Origin: Begonia masoniana
Taxonomy: Eukaryota > Streptophyta > Magnoliopsida > Cucurbitales > Begoniaceae
Reading direction: 5' to 3'
Assembly: GCA_022432975.1 (NCBI GenBank)
Contig: CM039512.1
Location: forward strand, 40,603,086 to 40,667,085
DNA: 64,000 bases
Under the pieces are notes generated by a model. The model was not told the origin of the DNA. It ran no database searches and saw nothing but the letters and a program-made list of their open reading frames with translations. A program made the position numbers and the translations under genes. Below, in pieces: positions 22,256 through 33,494 of the stretch. Every line of letters starts with the position of its first letter. The stretch's first letter is position 1.

Positions 22256-23743
22256 TTAAATGACTCCATTTTGTTGAGGAGTCTTTGGTGCTGAGAATTC
22301 GTGAGCAATTCCTAGATGTTTACAGAAATCTGAGAATTCAGAATTTTCAAACTCTCTCCCATGGTCACTGTGGATGCGAATAATTTTCATGATAACACAA
22401 TCTTTTCCACATTGGAGTAGAGTACACATTGATTTGAAAACTTTGAAAGTGTCAGACTTTTCTCTAAGAAACTCCACCTATGTGTAGCGTGAGAAATCAT
22501 CAATAGTAACGAAGAAATACCGTTTTCCTCCAATACTTTTAATAGGCATTGGCCCCATTAAATCCTTGTCGAGCAATTCAAGCACACGGGTAGTTTTCGA
22601 TGACTGTGACATCGAGTGTGACACCTTGGTTTGCTTTCCCATTTGACATGGTCTACATAATTTGTCTTCATCAAACTTTAGTATGGGAATTCCTCGAATA
22701 GCACCTTTTGAAACAATCTTTTCTAGCATTCTGAAATTAACATGTTCCAACTTTCTATGCCATAGAATAGTGTCTTCCATACTTGATCGAAAGCAGGTAG
22801 ATGAGAAACAAATAAGATAACAATTGTCTAAAGATCTAACTCCTTCTATAACACACTTGTTGTTTTGATCGGACACCACACATTTTTCACGTGTGAATTG
22901 TACATTCAGATCTTGATCGCACAGCTGACTAATACTGATTAGATTAGATTTCTGACCATCTACTAGAAGAACATTACTCAACTTTGGTAGACCAGGGACA
23001 TTTAGCATTCCCCTTCCAATGACATGAGTTGAGACATCGTTGCCGAATGTTACTTTTCCCACGCTTTTGGGTATGATGTCTTTCAAATATTTCTCTTCAC
23101 CTGTCATGTGTCTAGAATACCCGCTATCAAAATACCATGCATTTGTTGCGATTGGCTTTAGTGAAAGATGTGTAACATTACACTTCAAACTTGATTTTTT
23201 CACCCATTTTTTATAAGGAAATCTGTAAGAAGATGCATTTCTAACAGTACCTAGTATTAGGTCAGCAAGATAGGTGAAGCATTTAGGGCGAATATGACCA
23301 CGACTATTGCAATAATGACACACAAAAACATATTTGTTACCTTTACTTCTGGAAACATGATAGGAGTCACAAGAATTTGATTTTCTGTCAGTTATGGGAG
23401 TTCGTCTTGAAACTTGCTTTCCCTTGTAATCAAATCCCTTGGCTGACACTGGTTGCGACACCCAGCTTTCCATTACGAATTTTAATATAGAGCGATTTTC
23501 CTTCACTGCTACAGTTTGTGAGTCTGAACTTTCTCCTTTGAATCCCAGTCCAGACCGATTTACACTTGATTTGCTGATGTTTAGAATATCATCCAATTTA
23601 GAAGAACCCGAATTCAGCATTTTGACATTCTTCTTCATGAGACTTATCTCATTGGTCAAATCATTAACTTCAGCCTGACTTGTTTTCAGTTTGGTCTCCA
23701 AATCAACAATCACATTTTGAAAATTGTTCTTCTCATCTTTCAA
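22256..23743 (-). pseudogene. pol: Copia pol fragment: gag zinc knuckle, protease, pre-integrase and integrase core
   Basis: Minus-strand fragment 23743-22478 holds, in order, a coiled-coil-like stretch (ETKLKTSQAEVNDLTNEI), a zinc knuckle CHYCNSRGHIRPKC, the protease motif WYFDSGYSRHMTG (the family usually has DSGC or DSGA), a GAG-pre-integrase domain (LWHRKLEHVNFRMLEKI and CRPCQMGKQ) and the first integrase Asp in TIDDFSRYT. A TAG replaces the next Trp, then 22477-22256 continues the core with IHSDHGREFEN and APKTPQQNG. These parts mature and integrate the element's DNA; three stops make them inactive here. Confidence 0.9.
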
Positions 23744-23752
23744 ATTTCTAAT

Positions 23753-24963
23753 CTAGATGTGTAGATGCTGATTTACTTTAACAAGCTCAGTCCATTTCTC
23801 ATGATGAAACTTGTATTCTCCAATAAGATCTTCTTCAGTGACTGCTTCTTCGTCTTCATCACTACTATTGGAAAAGTTGTCTGTGGCACCGTGTAAAACA
23901 TCACCATTTTCTTTATGTTCTGTTTTACCAACAAGCACCACATGATTGCTCTGAAATTCGTCTTCCTTGTCTAACTCATCCTCACTCCAAGTTGCGTTCA
24001 AAGAATTCTTCTTTTTCTTCAAGGTATTAGCACATTCTGCTTGTATATGCCTGAAACCTTCACACTCTCTGCATTGAATGCCTTTTTTCTTGAATGGTTG
24101 ATCAGACACATGAGTTTCTTCCATGTGCTTCTTGTTGCTTGAAGAACCATTTTTGAAGTTAGTGACATTGTGCTTGATAGCGCGAGTATTTCTACCAAAT
24201 CTCTTAATAACTCTGCTAAAGTTCTTTGGAAGCAGGGCTAGAGATTCCGCCAAATCATCCTCATTATGTTCGTTGAAGTTTTGTACCTCGGTTTTTAGAG
24301 CAACTCCTTTTGCCTTCTTTGCTTCCATGTCTCCTCCAAGATTCATCTCGAAGGTTCTAAGAGATCTCATCGATTTTCTAACTTCATTTTAGAGACAACT
24401 TTGGCTTCTCTATAGCAGTGACTTTATAGGCAAATCGTTGTGGCAAGGACCGTAGAGTTTTTCTTACGAGTTTTTCTTCGGGAAACATCTCATCGAGAGC
24501 AAACGCTTAATTTTCTATGACACATAGTTTGTCATTGAACTCACCAATACTCTTATCTTCATGCATCTTCAGATTCTCAAATCTAGTAGTTAGCATTTAG
24601 ATCTTGGACAGCTTTATGGTTGATGTTCCTTCGTAGGTGGTAAAGAATTTCCCATGCCTTTTTCGCTGATTCGCAAGTGGATATGAGTCTGAACTTGATA
24701 GGATCAACGCCATTGAAGATAGCATTGAGAGCCTTTGAATTGTTGTGTGCCAAAGCAACTTCATTTATGGACCAATTTTCTTTGGGTTTTGGAGTTGTGA
24801 TGCCTTCTGCATTAGTGTCCATAGGGTGATTCCATCATGTTAAAATAGATCTGCAGGTCTTCTCGTCAATAGCTTTAATGAATGCTCTCATCCTCGTCTT
24901 CCAATAAGCATAATTACTTCCATCAAATAATGGTGGACGCATTGTAGAGCCTCCTTCTTTCAT
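23753..24963 (-). pseudogene. gag: Copia gag of element D, broken
   Basis: A likely start ATG is at 24963-24961 (M-K-E-G-G-S-T-M-R-P-P-L-F-D-G-S-N-Y), about 65 bases after the primer site. A TGA near 24838, a TAA after 24583 and further stops near 24400 break the frame. Readable parts include NSKALNAIFNGVDPIKFRLI, MFPEEKLVRKTLRSLP and, in 24370-23753, the zinc knuckle CRECEGFRHIQAEC followed by a Lys-rich and acidic stretch. This is the nucleocapsid protein of SIRE-type elements. Confidence 0.87.
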
Positions 24964-25028
24964 AGAGTTCATCGCACACGAACTGTGATCTTGCCTCGCG
25001 AATCCCTCTTAAGAAACAAAAATGACCC

Positions 25029-25040
25029 GCTCTGATACCA
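25029..25040 (-). other. Primer-binding site of copia element D
   Basis: TGGTATCAGAGC on the minus strand (initiator-Met tRNA), two bases from the 5' LTR edge at 25043. Confidence 0.92.
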
Positions 25041-25042
25041 AT

Positions 25043-25637
25043 TGAAACTTTAAGATCAGTTATGCGATGTCACATAGAGTGTTTTGTGTGACACTGATAA
25101 TAAATGCAATGATGGACAATTATAAATATGTAAAAATTAAAGAGACAAGAGGTTGGTAACGAAGTTCGGCAAATGGCCTACGTCTGAGGGGCCACGCCTA
25201 GATATTAAAACATTCCGCGAGTTGACAAAGTTACAAAACAAATGGACTTAAACAAATAAAGACTCCCTCTTACCTTTGTCGCCGCCACTTCCTAACTTTC
25301 CTAATGAAACTGTTTTTGCAAGCTCCCCTCGACTTTAGATCGATCTCTCCCGAGATCTAAAAGCAACTAAATCCCTTTGTTGTTGACGACTTCTCCTGGA
25401 GTCCGTGTATGGCAAGATTCTCTTGCCCACGATAAAAAAGACAAGCTCCCCTTGTCAATAAATAGAACTCCTCTCGAGTTCATATGCAGCGTCCTCCCGA
25501 GACTGAGCTTCAATGAAGAATAAGGGCGATTGCTTCCTAGGGACACTATTTGTAACACCAGGTAATTGTCTTCGGACGCAATAAATCAAAACACTCGAAT
25601 AATCGATGAATACCACAACATAAGTAAAGTGTGTAAA
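25043..25637 (-). repeat. 5' LTR of copia element D, proximal part
   Basis: Bounded by TGAAAC at 25043 and by the insertion of solo LTR G at 25638. From 25235 on it matches 5407-5558 and 8189-8440. The LTR resumes at 35022. Confidence 0.88.
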
Positions 25638-25797
25638 TGTAACACCCGAGTCAACGGCCAGGTGATTTCTTTAACTGTATTAACAGTCATAAATATTTAA
25701 TCTTTGTAGTTTAGGATTTATGCCAAGCTTAATTAATTACATGTGGATCTAAACTAGGTTGAGTGGCAAAGTTGTAATAATGGAGGATTGAGGCCTG

Positions 25798-25806
25798 TAT
25801 TTAAAG
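25798..25806 (+). promoter_or_regulatory. Possible TATA box in solo LTR G
   Basis: TATTTAAAG about 160 bases from the LTR start, followed by a CT-rich leader-like stretch at 25850-25960. Confidence 0.3.
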
Positions 25807-26335
25807 AGAAAGGAAATGATTTAAACCTCATTTAAACCACTGTAGCCGACACCACCCTTTCCGGCGATTTCTTCTCTCCCAAGCCCCGCTCACTGCTATC
25901 AGTGTTTTCCTCGCCGACGACCGGTTTCTAGCCGCATTCCTCTGCGAATCCGCACTCGAGGTATGAAATGGACAATGTAGTTATCTGTTAGTGTTTGGAG
26001 CTCTGTTTTCAGCTCGGCATTTGAACTCGGATTTTTGTCAATGGCCGAGTAGTATTAGAACATTTTAGAATCTGAGGGTAGTAATGTCAACTCGAATCGA
26101 TTCTGGACATTTTAAGTAACCAACTCAGATTTAATCAATAGTAGAACCTGTTTGTTTTATTTTGGATTTCAGATTCTGCACAGTATATAAAACCAAGGAT
26201 TCGGGGATGACTTTAGCTAATAGATCCTAGGTTGATTTATGAGTAGAGTTTTAGGATTTTGATTTAACTACTGTAATCCACATGTTTTAGGTGAAGAAGT
26301 TGAAGAGAAGAGGTTCAGATTGCTAAGGAGACCAG

Positions 26336-27027
26336 GTAAGTGAATGTATAGGTTTCTCGGTCATTAGGACCTTACATCAGAGGATACTAAGTAGAATGTT
26401 ATGTGATGATTAGAAACTCCCTTATGCTGATGTCTAGTGTTCTTGATGACGTTTAGTTCGAAAGTAATATTCCATGATGAATAATGCTCTGCTCTGTAGC
26501 TTGATGTTTTAAGAGTTTCCATGTTCATGCATCATGAAAGTTTTATGCATATGAAAATGTTTTATAAGTGATGTTTCTCATCATGAACAAGATAAGAAGA
26601 TAAAACTTATGCAACGTGGTTAAGTGAGGGTTGGGGGCGGTTCGGCGTAAGCCACAGTCCGAAAGAGGGACATATGAATACGACCTGCGATAGGGACCAT
26701 GATCAAACTCACTGTCGAACCCCCTTTACCGGCACAAATCCTCTCTTAATCCACGCAACTAAATGATGAATATGACCCATGATTATGAATGATGAAATGA
26801 ATGATGAATATGACCCATGATTATGAATGATGAAATGAATGATGAATATGACCCATGATTATGAATGATGAATATGACCCATGATTATGAATGATGAATA
26901 TGAACAAGAATATGAACAAGAAATGATCTATGAGCATGTTTTTCTCTGAATTATGCATTCATGCACTCATGTTAGTGTTGCATTCCTTACTAAGCATTAG
27001 GCTTATAGTTTAAACCTTATGATGTAG
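26336..27027 (+). other. Candidate intron inside LTR G
   Basis: ACCAG/GTAAGTGAATG at 26331-26346, CCTTACTAAGCATTAGG near 26985-27001 and TGATGTAG/GTGACG ending at 27027 bound 692 bases. The donor, branch-like site and acceptor match those of element A's LTR although the rest of the LTR is different. Confidence 0.45.
26756..26925 (+). repeat. Short tandem repeats GATGAATATGACCCATGATTATG
   Basis: Four or more imperfect units of ATGAATATGACCCATGATTATGA, some separated by AATGATGAA, lie within the candidate intron. Confidence 0.85.
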
Positions 27028-27663
27028 GTGACGAGTTCTCAGGTGAGGAACTCAAGGTCAATGAAAATGTCTAAGCTTTGTTGCTGGAGGATGCTCAGTG
27101 TGACAGTGAAGGCTGGATAGGCGATCAAGTTCCCTGGTTATACCCATAGTAAGTCAGAGAAGTTTATGATAAACAGATGACTAAGTAGAATAGAGTCTTC
27201 TTATAACAATGAGATTCGGATTTTGAATGGTTTGACTTCAGAATCTGTTAACGATTTTAAGGATTATGTGTAATATCCAGCTTTTCTGGATATTATTATT
27301 ATTATCTTAATATATAATGGCATTTTTGTAAATATGTCAAATCAAGCCCGTTTCACGAAAGGAGAGTACCATTATGATCCTAATTATTATTATGGATTTT
27401 AAGGAAATTATGAGAATTTTCGGAGGTTAAACGCTATATTCTGGGTAATTATCTCTATTGGAATGTAAAGGACGTTTTAGAAAAAATAGCAAACGAGGTC
27501 CAAATCGCGAACGGTCAGTTTTATTAAATCCCAAATAATAAGTTGGACATATTGGTGAAATAAGGAAATTTGGAGAACCCGAATCTTTAGCCGAATAACG
27601 AAATGAAGGACGAAACAAATAGAAATTAAGTGCTAAGGGCAAAACGGTAATTTTCCAAGTCAA

Positions 27664-27676
27664 TATTATAAAAAAT
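27664..27676 (+). promoter_or_regulatory. Possible TATA box in element E LTR
   Basis: TATTATAAAAAAT lies about 395 bases into the LTR, just before a CT-rich stretch. Solo LTR F has a related AT-rich word at the aligned place. Motif only. Confidence 0.35.
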
Positions 27677-28255
27677 AACTTAAACCTCATTTCTCCTCAT
27701 TTCTCCTCGGCAGTTTGAAGTTCCAGAGAGCGTTCTCTCTGTTTGCCGCGGCGATCCAACATCTCCGATCTCCGTTTTTCTCCGTTCTTCCTCCGGTTCT
27801 TCACGTTTCGTCCTCCAATCGACATTCTAGGTATGAACCTACAATCTTAGAGCTTTTATCTTGATTTCTACGAAGCTTGAATAATTAGGGTTTCGTTAGG
27901 GTTCGTATTAGAAATGCGATTTAGGGTTCGTAATTAATAGATTTAGCGTGTTTAAGGATATAAAGGATATATTGGACGTTTTCGGACGAAGTTAAGTTAA
28001 ATTGTGAAAAAGTTAGAAATTGGGAATTTTCGGGTTTTTAGAGAAAAATCCGTAAATTGTGAATTGAGGTGCCGAGCGTAAATTGCTCGAATAAATAGCT
28101 CAAAGAATTGGACTAGAGCTTTAAGAAGTTTCCTTAGTTAAGGTTTTGTTGAATTCGGACGATTAGAAGTTTAAACACGTGATATTGATGATCGTTGTAT
28201 TTTGCCTCAGACAAACAACGCTCGTGGACGGAGATTGAGCTGCAACGGACGCGAG

Positions 28256-28792
28256 GTAAGTTCTCGTGATCTTCTCTGGCCGATTGGCCTACACCGTACT
28301 TCGATGTAGCGTCGAGGATCTCAATGGATTGGTTGTTTTAAATTGTTTGTTTTAAATTGCTTTGGGTCGGGTAGATAGGTTTATAGTTGTTTTAGGTTAT
28401 TCTATTTCGGTCTCGATGGTATGCATGATGGTTGTTTACTTTATGTTCATATCTGTTCATGCATCGCGTGTTTTAAATGTCATGAAAACGAATTTCCGCA
28501 CGACGTTTTAAAGTAAATGCAAAGAAAGAATGACCCTCCGGTATACAGTTTAAATGACCCTTCGGTATATAGTTTAAATGGCCCATCGGTATACAGTTTA
28601 TAGCAAAGCAAAGCAAAGAAATCGGTATACAGTTTATAGCAAAGCAAAGCAGAGCAAAGCAAAGTAAAGTAAAGTAAAGTAAAGTAAAGTAAAGAAAACA
28701 ATGCATGATTTATAGATTCATATGCACAGCACGCATTTGCATTTACTAGAGCTTACTGAGATTTTTATCTCATAGATGTCTGTATGGTGTAG
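28256..28792 (+). other. Candidate intron inside element E LTR
   Basis: GCGAG/GTAAGTTCTCG at 28251-28266, AGCTTACTGAGATT near 28750 and GGTGTAG/GTGACG ending at 28792 bound 537 bases. The matching interval in solo LTR F is 534 bases. Confidence 0.45.
28525..28695 (+). repeat. CGGTATACAGTTT repeats followed by (AAAGC)n and (AAAGT)n
   Basis: Four CGGTATA(C/T)AGTTTA units at about 28539, 28565, 28585 and 28622, then pentanucleotide repeats AAAGC and AAAGT to 28693. Inside the candidate intron. Confidence 0.85.
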
Positions 28793-29245
28793 GTGACGTA
28801 AACCCAGGTGAGGACGACGTTCCACCTTCTGATGTTTGAGGCGGTTGATGGATGATGGCCCGTGGGAGTGCGCTGGGCAGTCGAGGCGCGTTTTGACCCG
28901 TGGGGGAAGTATTTTGGGATTTTTGTGATGTTTGGCTGATGTTAATTTGTATAGAACATATTAGGATTCTTGGTCTGGTAGTTGATAGGTTTACTTTTGA
29001 CGTTTCAAATGTTTTGGTAATCGTATTTAAAACGTTTTGTTAAGTCTTTTATTTGAATGTTACAGAAAATGTTTTGAAATGTTTTTAGGTTGTTACGGAT
29101 AGGCTCGGTTTTTAGAGCTATCCACGCAGTGGATTTCGCAGAGTCTGTTGCAAGTCGATTGAGTTTAGATTACAAGTGTTTATGGTAATTGCTGAGAATA
29201 TGGTGTAATGAAAGGAGAAATCGGTAGAGAATTGTGACAGAGTTG

Positions 29246-29560
29246 CTCTCTGGAATCGGATCCCAGAGAGATTAAAGTTGGAAGTTTTGGAGTGTTGGCT
29301 CTCTGGAAATTTCAGAGAGCCATAGTTGGATGATGGCTGCAGTGCAGCGATCAGGCGATGCAGCAATGCAGCGACTGATCGCTGCTTGCTGCAGCATCTG
29401 CAGCGCACGATCGCTGCAGCAATGCAGCGATCGAGCGCTGCATGCTGCAGCAACTGCAGCGCGCGATCGCTGCAGCAATGCAGCGATCGAGCGCTGCTTG
29501 CCGCAGCAACTGCAGCGCTCAGTCGCTGCGTTAAGCAGCGACTGATCGCTGCTCTCTTTT
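29246..29560 (+). repeat. CTCTCTGG inverted repeats plus palindromic GATCGCTGCAGC array
   Basis: Two inverted repeats (29246-29270 and 29298-29321) precede about four imperfect 60-base units built from GCAGCGATCG, CTGCAGCAACTGCAGC and their reverse complements. Strong self-pairing is expected. All frames through it look open by chance; those are not genes. Confidence 0.85.
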
Positions 29561-29819
29561 CTCAGCAAATGCCGATTATGCCCTCCCCCTCTTTTCTGTT
29601 CTGTTTTTAAATGTTTTTATTAAATTTTTAAATGTTTTGTTTTAAATGATTTAAAGATTGGATTTTAATTCCGACTTCCATTCCGACTTCAATTTCGGTT
29701 CAAATTCCGAGTAAAGTTTTGTTTAAAGTAATAAGCTAAAGATATAAGTATAAAGTGTAAAAATAAAAATGAAAAATTTATATGGGTAAATGGGTACAGT
29801 TTTGGGGGTGTTACAATTA

Positions 29820-29831
29820 TGGTATCAGAGC
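29820..29831 (+). other. Primer-binding site of element E
   Basis: TGGTATCAGAGC, four bases after the 5' LTR, complementary to initiator-Met tRNA. Confidence 0.95.
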
Positions 29832-29902
29832 CCCCGGGTTTTAAAATCGATTATGTAGACTGCTTGACTGCACAGCCACTACGCGGACATCCTTCATCAA
29901 CT

Positions 29903-29964
29903 GTAAGTTTGTTTATAGCTTTATTGATTTGTTTTCTTAGGATTATTGTTTTGATCTTTTATAG
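29903..29964 (+). other. Candidate 62-nt leader intron before gag
   Basis: AACT/GTAAGTTTG and TCTTTTATAG/GATTTTT bound 62 bases rich in T. The gag ATG follows 12 bases after the acceptor. Element C has a similarly placed 66-base segment and element H a decayed one. Confidence 0.42.
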
Positions 29965-29976
29965 GATTTTTATAAA

Positions 29977-31089
29977 ATGGTTCGAGGGAGGGATCCTAGA
30001 GACGACGCGATGGATCGTCTTACGGAATTGTTAGATCGCCAGTCTCAGCATATGGACCGGCAAGCGCAGCAAATTACGGACCTAGTAAATCGAGAGCAAC
30101 AACGAGAGAATCAGAGGGCTCAAGAGCTGGTAGTCCCTAGTAATCAGGGTATGCAGAGGTTCCAAGGTCTGCGCCCTCCAGTATTCGACGGCCAGTCATC
30201 GGATCTGACACGTGCCGAAGAGTGGATCAGGGTTATGGAGGACATGTTAGATTATGCCGAGGTTGCCAACGGGAGCAGGGTCGCTTATGCCACATTTCAC
30301 TTAGCGTTGGACGCTCGTTTCTGGTGGGACTCGATCAAGTCGACTACAGATGTATCAGTTATGACTTGGGATCGATTCAAGTTCTTATTCTTCGACAAAT
30401 ATTTCAGCCGCACAGTGAGAGTGGCCAAGAGGAACGAGTTTACGCAGTTGAAGCAGACTGGTTCAGTTGCGGATTATATTCGGAGGTTTGAGGCATTGTC
30501 CAGGTTTGCACCTCGTCTGGTCAGCGATAACGAGGAGAAGGTGCACCAGTTTATAGAGGGACTTAATCCGGAGATACGAATGCATGTTGTTGTATCAGGT
30601 ATTATTGATGTACCCTATTCTGACATCACAGCTAGGGCTCTGGATATTGAGGCCGCCAGAGCTACTTGTGTTAGACCGAGGGAGCCAGCTAAGGGCTTCT
30701 TCCGCGAGATACAGCCTCAGTCGCAGGACCTAGGTTGGCAGCCGAGAGCGCAACCGCAACAACAACCACAAAGAGACGTTAAAAGGCCTCTAGAGGGAGG
30801 TAACGATCGAGGGAAAGGCAAGCAGGTACAAGGAGCTTCCCGGTTACCTCTTTGTCCTAAATGCCAGAGGGAGCACAGAGGGCAGTGCAGAGTAGGCACA
30901 GATGTGTGCTATTGGTGTGGAGAACCAGGCCATTTTGTTAAAGACTGCCCGAATCGAGGTCGAGGTCAATCAGGCAGAGATCAACATGACAGGGATCAAA
31001 GAAAGGTTGTACCGAGAGTCTTTGCATTCATCGAGCCTGACAACGCCGACGATGGGGCCCAGCCTTCTACAATTGCAGGTATTATTTAA
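29977..31089 (+). CDS. gag: Gag polyprotein of element E (370 aa, intact)
   Basis: An uninterrupted Ty3-type gag. The N-terminus (1-60) is charged and Gln/Arg rich. Residues about 65-210 form the retrotransposon gag domain, with PPVFDGQSSDLTRAEEWI, FWWDSIKS, MTWDRFKFLFFDKYFS and FTQLKQTGSVADYIRRFE. A Gln/Pro-rich linker is followed by CPKCQREHRGQC and a complete zinc knuckle CYWCGEPGHFVKDC near residues 310-323. The ATG at 29977 is the first after the primer site in this frame and sits 12 bases after a splice-acceptor-like AG. The frame stops right after STIAGII, exactly where the protease would begin in element B. It would form virus-like particles and bind the RNA; enzymes must come from elsewhere. 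Confidence 0.93.
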   Translation: MVRGRDPRDDAMDRLTELLDRQSQHMDRQAQQITDLVNREQQRENQRAQELVVPSNQGMQRFQGLRPPVFDGQSSDLTRAEEWIRVMEDMLDYAEVANGSRVAYATFHLALDARFWWDSIKSTTDVSVMTWDRFKFLFFDKYFSRTVRVAKRNEFTQLKQTGSVADYIRRFEALSRFAPRLVSDNEEKVHQFIEGLNPEIRMHVVVSGIIDVPYSDITARALDIEAARATCVRPREPAKGFFREIQPQSQDLGWQPRAQPQQQPQRDVKRPLEGGNDRGKGKQVQGASRLPLCPKCQREHRGQCRVGTDVCYWCGEPGHFVKDCPNRGRGQSGRDQHDRDQRKVVPRVFAFIEPDNADDGAQPSTIAGII

Positions 31090-32694
31090 ATTACTTGTAC
31101 AATGATATGTATTTGATAGATAAAGTATTTAGATCTGAAATTAGTAAAGAAGAGAGTAATAGGTGAGTAGGGAGGAATTACTAGGCGAACCTCGAGGAAA
31201 AGATAATAGGACACACATATAGCAAGAAAACGCCATATAGAAGTATAGTTATACATTAGTAGGATTAGTTTGATTTAATCCACGGAGTTTGCGCACCTAG
31301 AGTTTAGTAACAATTAGAGGAATACACTCTAAGAGATATGGATTTTAAGAAGGTAGAGATTGTGTCTAATTGACAACCTTTTGGAGTATTAGATTACGAC
31401 TAGTCGAGGAAGATGAAAATTGAGAAATACTAGATTGAGGTATAATTCGAGGATTGAACTTAGAATAAATGTCGAGAAGATTAGTTGGGACTAGACTAGA
31501 AGGAGCGAACAAAAATAGATTAGTCGATGAACTCAAAGTAGCCTTGAAGAATTTAGTGAAGGTAAAGTAGATCGTTGGAATAAATGAGAGCTTAGATTGG
31601 CGTTTAAATGATGACAAATTGAGAAATTTGCGATTTATAGCATAAGGAGAGTGATAATTATCACCGAAACCGTCTAAGTAAACTTACAGGTGAGATTAAG
31701 TTAGTAAGTTTCTAGTGATCGACTAGTGTGTGGCAGGTCGAGACCAAGTAGTGCATGAATGGCTTAGGTTAGAATGACTAGTTAAGAGCGCATCAATGAG
31801 GAGATTTAGAGACTTGACCGTGCTTAGTGGAAATAGAGATTCAGATAAACAAAGGCGTGTAACGTAGGCAGTGTGAGAACTTTAATTAAGAATATAGTGG
31901 TAGAATTTAAGGACAAAACTTAGAATGGAAGCGATGTTTATAAGGAAAATTCTAGTGACATAATTCGAGGAGTATAACAGTGTAAGTTTAGTTGTGAAAT
32001 CCGCCCTGAAATAACTGGCGGGATTGCAGTAAGTTGCACAGGAAAGTATGTGATCTAGAAGATTTAGTAAGAATTAATGTGTGAGTGAGGATGTGTACGA
32101 TCCAATTGAGAGTATAGATTTCGAATTTAAGGCTAGTGTTGGAAGGTATAGTCGACGTTTTGGATTAAAATCGTAGAGATTGACCCTAGGGATGATTAGA
32201 TCAGAGTTAATAAAGGGAAGTTCGCATATACCAAGTAGCGTTATAGTCGTATAGTTATAGGGTATAACGATGAGGACTTAATTAGGAAATCCGCATAGAA
32301 ATAGTCTTCATAGGTCAATGGGTTACTCAAGAAGATAGGTGACTAGGAAATCCTATGGGTGATACGGTTACAACAGATCGTTACCCGAGCGAATATAGAA
32401 GTTTGGGGTCGACGTGAGTTTCGACTACGGATAAAGCCAACGAAGTTATGGAAAGGTTATGGAGATTTAAAAACTTAACTAAGCTCAGTACTTTAGTAAG
32501 GAAGTGTACGATCGGAGCGAAGGTAGAGAATACAAGTTTAAGACCGATGTTGGAGGACACAGTGGACAGTTTTGGTTGAGAACCACGAAGAGTGACCGTA
32601 AGTACAAAAGATAATTGAAGCGTAAGGCTGCGTGATATGAGACATTAACATCAAAGGCTATATAAGCTAAGTTAAATTTTGAGGACAAAATTTT
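31090..32694 (+). other. Non-coding region of element E
   Basis: No pol motif and no frame of useful length. It starts at the gag stop and ends with GAGGACAAAATTTTAAATAA, a segment shared with the ends of elements A, B, C and H just before their polypurine tracts. This is where pol would be; it appears replaced rather than merely mutated. Confidence 0.8.
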
Positions 32695-32711
32695 AAATAA
32701 GGTGGGTGGAA
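32695..32711 (+). other. Polypurine tract of element E
   Basis: AAATAAGGTGGGTGGAA immediately precedes the 3' LTR. Confidence 0.85.
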
Positions 32712-33494
32712 TGTAATATCCAGCTTTTCTGGATATTATTATTATTATCTTAATATATAATGGCATTTTTGTAAATATGTCAAATCAAGCCCGTTTCACG
32801 AAAGGAGAGTACCATTATGATCCTAATTATTATTATGGATTTTAAGGAAATTATGAGAATTTTCGGAGGTTAAACGCTATATTCTGGGTAATTATCTCTA
32901 TTGGAATGTAAAGGACGTTTTAGAAAAAATAGCAAACGAGAGCCATAGTTGGATGATGGCTGCAGTGCAGCGATCAGGCGATGCAGCAATGCAGCGACTG
33001 ATCGCTGTTTGCTGCAGCATCTGCAGCGCACGATCGCTGCAGCAATGCAGCGATCGAGCGCTGCATGCTGCAGCAACTGCAGCGCGCGATCGCTGCAGCA
33101 ATGCAGCGATCGAGCGCTGCATGCTGCAGCAACTGCAGCGCGCGATCGCTGCAGCAATGCAGCGATCGAGCTCTGCTTGCCGCAGCAACTGCAGCGCTCA
33201 GTCGCTGCGTTAAGCAGCGACTGATCGCTGCTCTCTTTTCTCAGCAAATGCCGATTATGCCCTCCCCCTCTTTTCTGTTCTGTTTTTAAATGTTTATATT
33301 AAATTTTTAAATGTTTTGTTTTAAATGATTTAAAGATTGGATTTTAATTCCGACTTCCATTCCGACTTCAATTTCGGTTCAAATTCCGAGTAAAGTTTTG
33401 TTTAAAGTAATAAGCTAAAGATATAAGTATAAAGTGTAAAAATAAAAATGAAAAATTTATACGGGTAAATGGGTACAGTTTTGGGGGTGTTACA
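32712..33494 (+). repeat. 3' LTR of element E with internal deletion (783 bp left)
   Basis: Bases 32712-32937 match 27270-27496 and then the match jumps to 29319. About 1.8 kb (TATA, intron-like block) is missing. The palindromic array follows at 32945-33238 with an extra unit, then the LTR end GTGTTACA. The break lies at a short GAG match and touches the CTCTCTGG inverted repeat. Confidence 0.93.

Larger units (their letters stand above)
27270..29815 (+). repeat. 5' LTR of element E (2546 bp)
   Basis: Starts TGTAATATCCAGC and ends GGGGGTGTTACA. Contents in order: TATA-like word, CT-rich leader, intron-like block, CTCTCTGG inverted repeats, a palindromic CTGCAGCGATCG array and an AT-rich end. 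Its first 200 bases resemble the LTR edges at 1-220 and 63666 and solo LTR F, so these are one superfamily. Confidence 0.92.
27270..33494 (+). mobile_element. Element E: gag-only LTR element (TR-GAG type), complete with TSD
   Basis: It has a 5' LTR 27270-29815, primer site, one intact gag, non-coding 1.6 kb, a polypurine tract and a 3' LTR 32712-33494 with a large deletion. It is flanked by perfect TTATG duplications (27265-27269, 33495-33499). Protease, RT and integrase are absent. The shared LTR parts are nearly identical, so it is young. It is nested in solo LTR G. Confidence 0.93.

Noticed and set aside
29118..29610. Overlapping Cys/Arg/Ala-rich frames on both strands (also at 32870-33289)
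   Set aside because: They are by-products of the palindromic CTGCAGCGATCG array, open in several frames at once.
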